Below are positions 62,779 through 64,000 of a stretch of DNA of 64,000 nucleotides, piece by piece (position 1 is the stretch's first letter; every line of letters begins with the position of its first letter). A model generated the notes under the pieces. The model worked only from the letters and a program-made list of their open reading frames with translations. It ran no database searches and was not told where the DNA came from. A program made the translations under genes and the position numbers. The DNA comes from Tubiluchus corallicola (Eukaryota > Priapulida > Priapulimorpha > Priapulimorphida > Tubiluchidae), in assembly GCA_030141605.1 (NCBI GenBank), contig JAQGDQ010000442.1, positions 124,001 to 188,000 of the forward strand. The letters run 5' to 3'.

Positions 62779-63990
62779 TCAGGTTCTTCTGATGCAGTTG
62801 GCTTTGTTCACCCACCATTTCACTAAATCTGAGTGATACGTTACACTGGACGAATCAGAGTTCAGTCTTTCACAAAGATCACAGAAGGCGCTGTGATCTT
62901 CTATAATATAGTTGTCTTTCCAGTCAAAATATTTTCTGTATATCTGATCATGTGAATTCAAATAATGAAGGTAGTTGGCCAGATGTTTTGGCGATGTGAA
63001 ATCATTCACATTTATGACAGAGTGCGGCGGTGTTATTTCTGTATAATTTGAACCACCCATTACAATTGGCACTATGTTGTATCGTAAAGTTCTGTACAGT
63101 TTTTCCGTAGCATAATCTCGGCAAACTGAATTTTCAAAAGCCAAATAGAACTTGTATTTTTCTTCCATCATGTGATAGCAGTTGTTATTACGACTGCAAT
63201 TTAGTGGTCCACATTTTCCGTAAACATCCACATTAACGTGTTTTTTAAGTTCTTTTACATAATTCTCTCGCTGGCTTGATGTGTAGCAATTGCTTACAAG
63301 CCAAGCAACAAGTTTACTTTTTCCACGCAAGATTTGCTCTCTTTCTGCCATGTCTGTTAAGTCATCTGAGTCCCTTTTCGGACGCAGCCAGCCATGTCTG
63401 ACTGCAAATTCTGAATCGAATCTGTAAGTCATAGTCCAGTGAAACATTGCTCGTATTGATTTTAAACGTTTAGCACCATCAGGCCCCAAATGAACAGGTG
63501 ATTCACGAAGGTAAAAAACCCATTTCTGCCCAGGTTTAGTGACATTTGGAATGGGCTCGAAAGGGTTTCTAAAGTGGACAATTACAGCATCAGCCTTGTC
63601 CAGCAATGTTTTATTATTGGTGGTTACACAGTTTTTATACTTGTAGTTTTTTGTACAATATCTGACAAACGCTTCTGTGCCTAAACCAAAATTGAAATCC
63701 ACGGTTTTAAAAAATTTGTTCCAGAAAAGAATGATTTTCTGCTTTCCTGATTTTACCCTGCTAATTTCTGAGTATCCAGAGTTCTTCACATTTTTTTTGT
63801 ATGCAGACGTACCAATTCGTGCTTCATCATTGTATTTCACTAATCTGTCACTATAATAATATCTTTGACGGGTTTGAGTTTGCAGAACAATCACTAAATA
63901 AAATTTGTAGTATAGCATTAACATCGTCGTAATAGCAATCAATGCTGTTAAAACGAAACGTGGAATTGTGTTAAAATTCAGTTCCAACAT
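62779..63990 (-). CDS. Alpha-1,3-fucosyltransferase, GT10 family (403 aa, single exon)
   Basis: Golgi type II membrane enzyme that transfers fucose from GDP-fucose to glycans. Residues 1-11 are a short cytosolic tail, followed by a signal anchor (about 12-36, FVLTALIAITTMLMLYYKFY), a stem, and the catalytic domain from about residue 85. The N-terminal half has IILFWNKFF and ADAVIVHFRN, then WVFYLRESPVHL and FHWTMTYRFDSE, which are GT10 features. The hallmark C-terminal motif is FENSVCRDYATEKLYRTL, followed by VPIVMGG. Late Cys pairs (CDLC, C-terminal C) fit the family disulfides. Asn-X-Ser/Thr sites occur at NKT, NVT, NCS and NYT. Length is normal for GT10 (about 350-450 aa). The start is only 10 bp from the window edge, so upstream exons cannot be excluded. 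Which FUT subgroup and which acceptor cannot be told. Confidence 0.93.
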   Translation of the reverse strand: MLELNFNTIPRFVLTALIAITTMLMLYYKFYLVIVLQTQTRQRYYYSDRLVKYNDEARIGTSAYKKNVKNSGYSEISRVKSGKQKIILFWNKFFKTVDFNFGLGTEAFVRYCTKNYKYKNCVTTNNKTLLDKADAVIVHFRNPFEPIPNVTKPGQKWVFYLRESPVHLGPDGAKRLKSIRAMFHWTMTYRFDSEFAVRHGWLRPKRDSDDLTDMAEREQILRGKSKLVAWLVSNCYTSSQRENYVKELKKHVNVDVYGKCGPLNCSRNNNCYHMMEEKYKFYLAFENSVCRDYATEKLYRTLRYNIVPIVMGGSNYTEITPPHSVINVNDFTSPKHLANYLHYLNSHDQIYRKYFDWKDNYIIEDHSAFCDLCERLNSDSSSVTYHSDLVKWWVNKANCIRRT

Positions 63991-64000
63991 CGTATAAAAT

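Overview
This is AT-rich nuclear DNA from an invertebrate animal. Genes are split by many GT-AG introns, spacers are long, and there are many small DNA transposons, solo LTRs, SINE/LINE relics and minisatellites. The gene set (retinol saturase, OXNAD1, YIPF6, GT10 fucosyltransferase) is metazoan. I cannot place the species; a lower deuterostome or another marine invertebrate is a guess.

Layout. 1-1152: 36-bp satellite array, followed by a solo LTR (1196-1573). 1732-10399 (+): ten-exon amidase-signature enzyme of the Rhodococcus-amidase type with an intact Ser-cisSer-Lys triad. 11179-28576 (-): twelve-exon all-trans-retinol 13,14-reductase (RetSat copy 1), convergent with the amidase. 28577-30664: spacer with a long GATA/GATG/GACA microsatellite. 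30665-43197 (+): twelve-exon RetSat copy 2, head-to-head with copy 1. 43198-46873: spacer made largely of DNA transposons. 46874-50622 (+): seven-exon OXNAD1. 50623-59184: gene-poor stretch with two solo LTRs (one split by a hAT element), a 60-bp tandem repeat and GT-rich DNA. 59185-59904 (+): intronless YIPF6. 61452-62370: 31-bp minisatellite. 62779-63990 (-): intronless alpha-1,3-fucosyltransferase ending almost at the window edge.

Exon models were joined by hand from splice signals, phase and family similarity. All four spliced models give a total divisible by three with no internal stop: amidase 533 aa, RetSat1 634 aa, RetSat2 676 aa, OXNAD1 303 aa. The two RetSat genes form the only obvious functional pair (retinoid/carotenoid redox at the ER). 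The other genes look like unlinked housekeeping or Golgi functions that happen to be neighbours.

The mobile-element layer is unusually legible. At least seven hAT-type elements have 8-bp duplications. Six TA-flanked elements resemble pogo/Tigger/mariner MITEs, and two TTAA-flanked elements resemble piggyBac MITEs. There are three solo LTRs of two families, a 5S-rRNA-headed SINE with an 11-bp duplication, a retroposon family with variable microsatellite tails, and a LINE relic. The best candidates for something undescribed are the 5S SINE, the rearranged RetSat pair with discordant introns and a new C-terminal tail, and the LTR placed as a possible promoter of the amidase.
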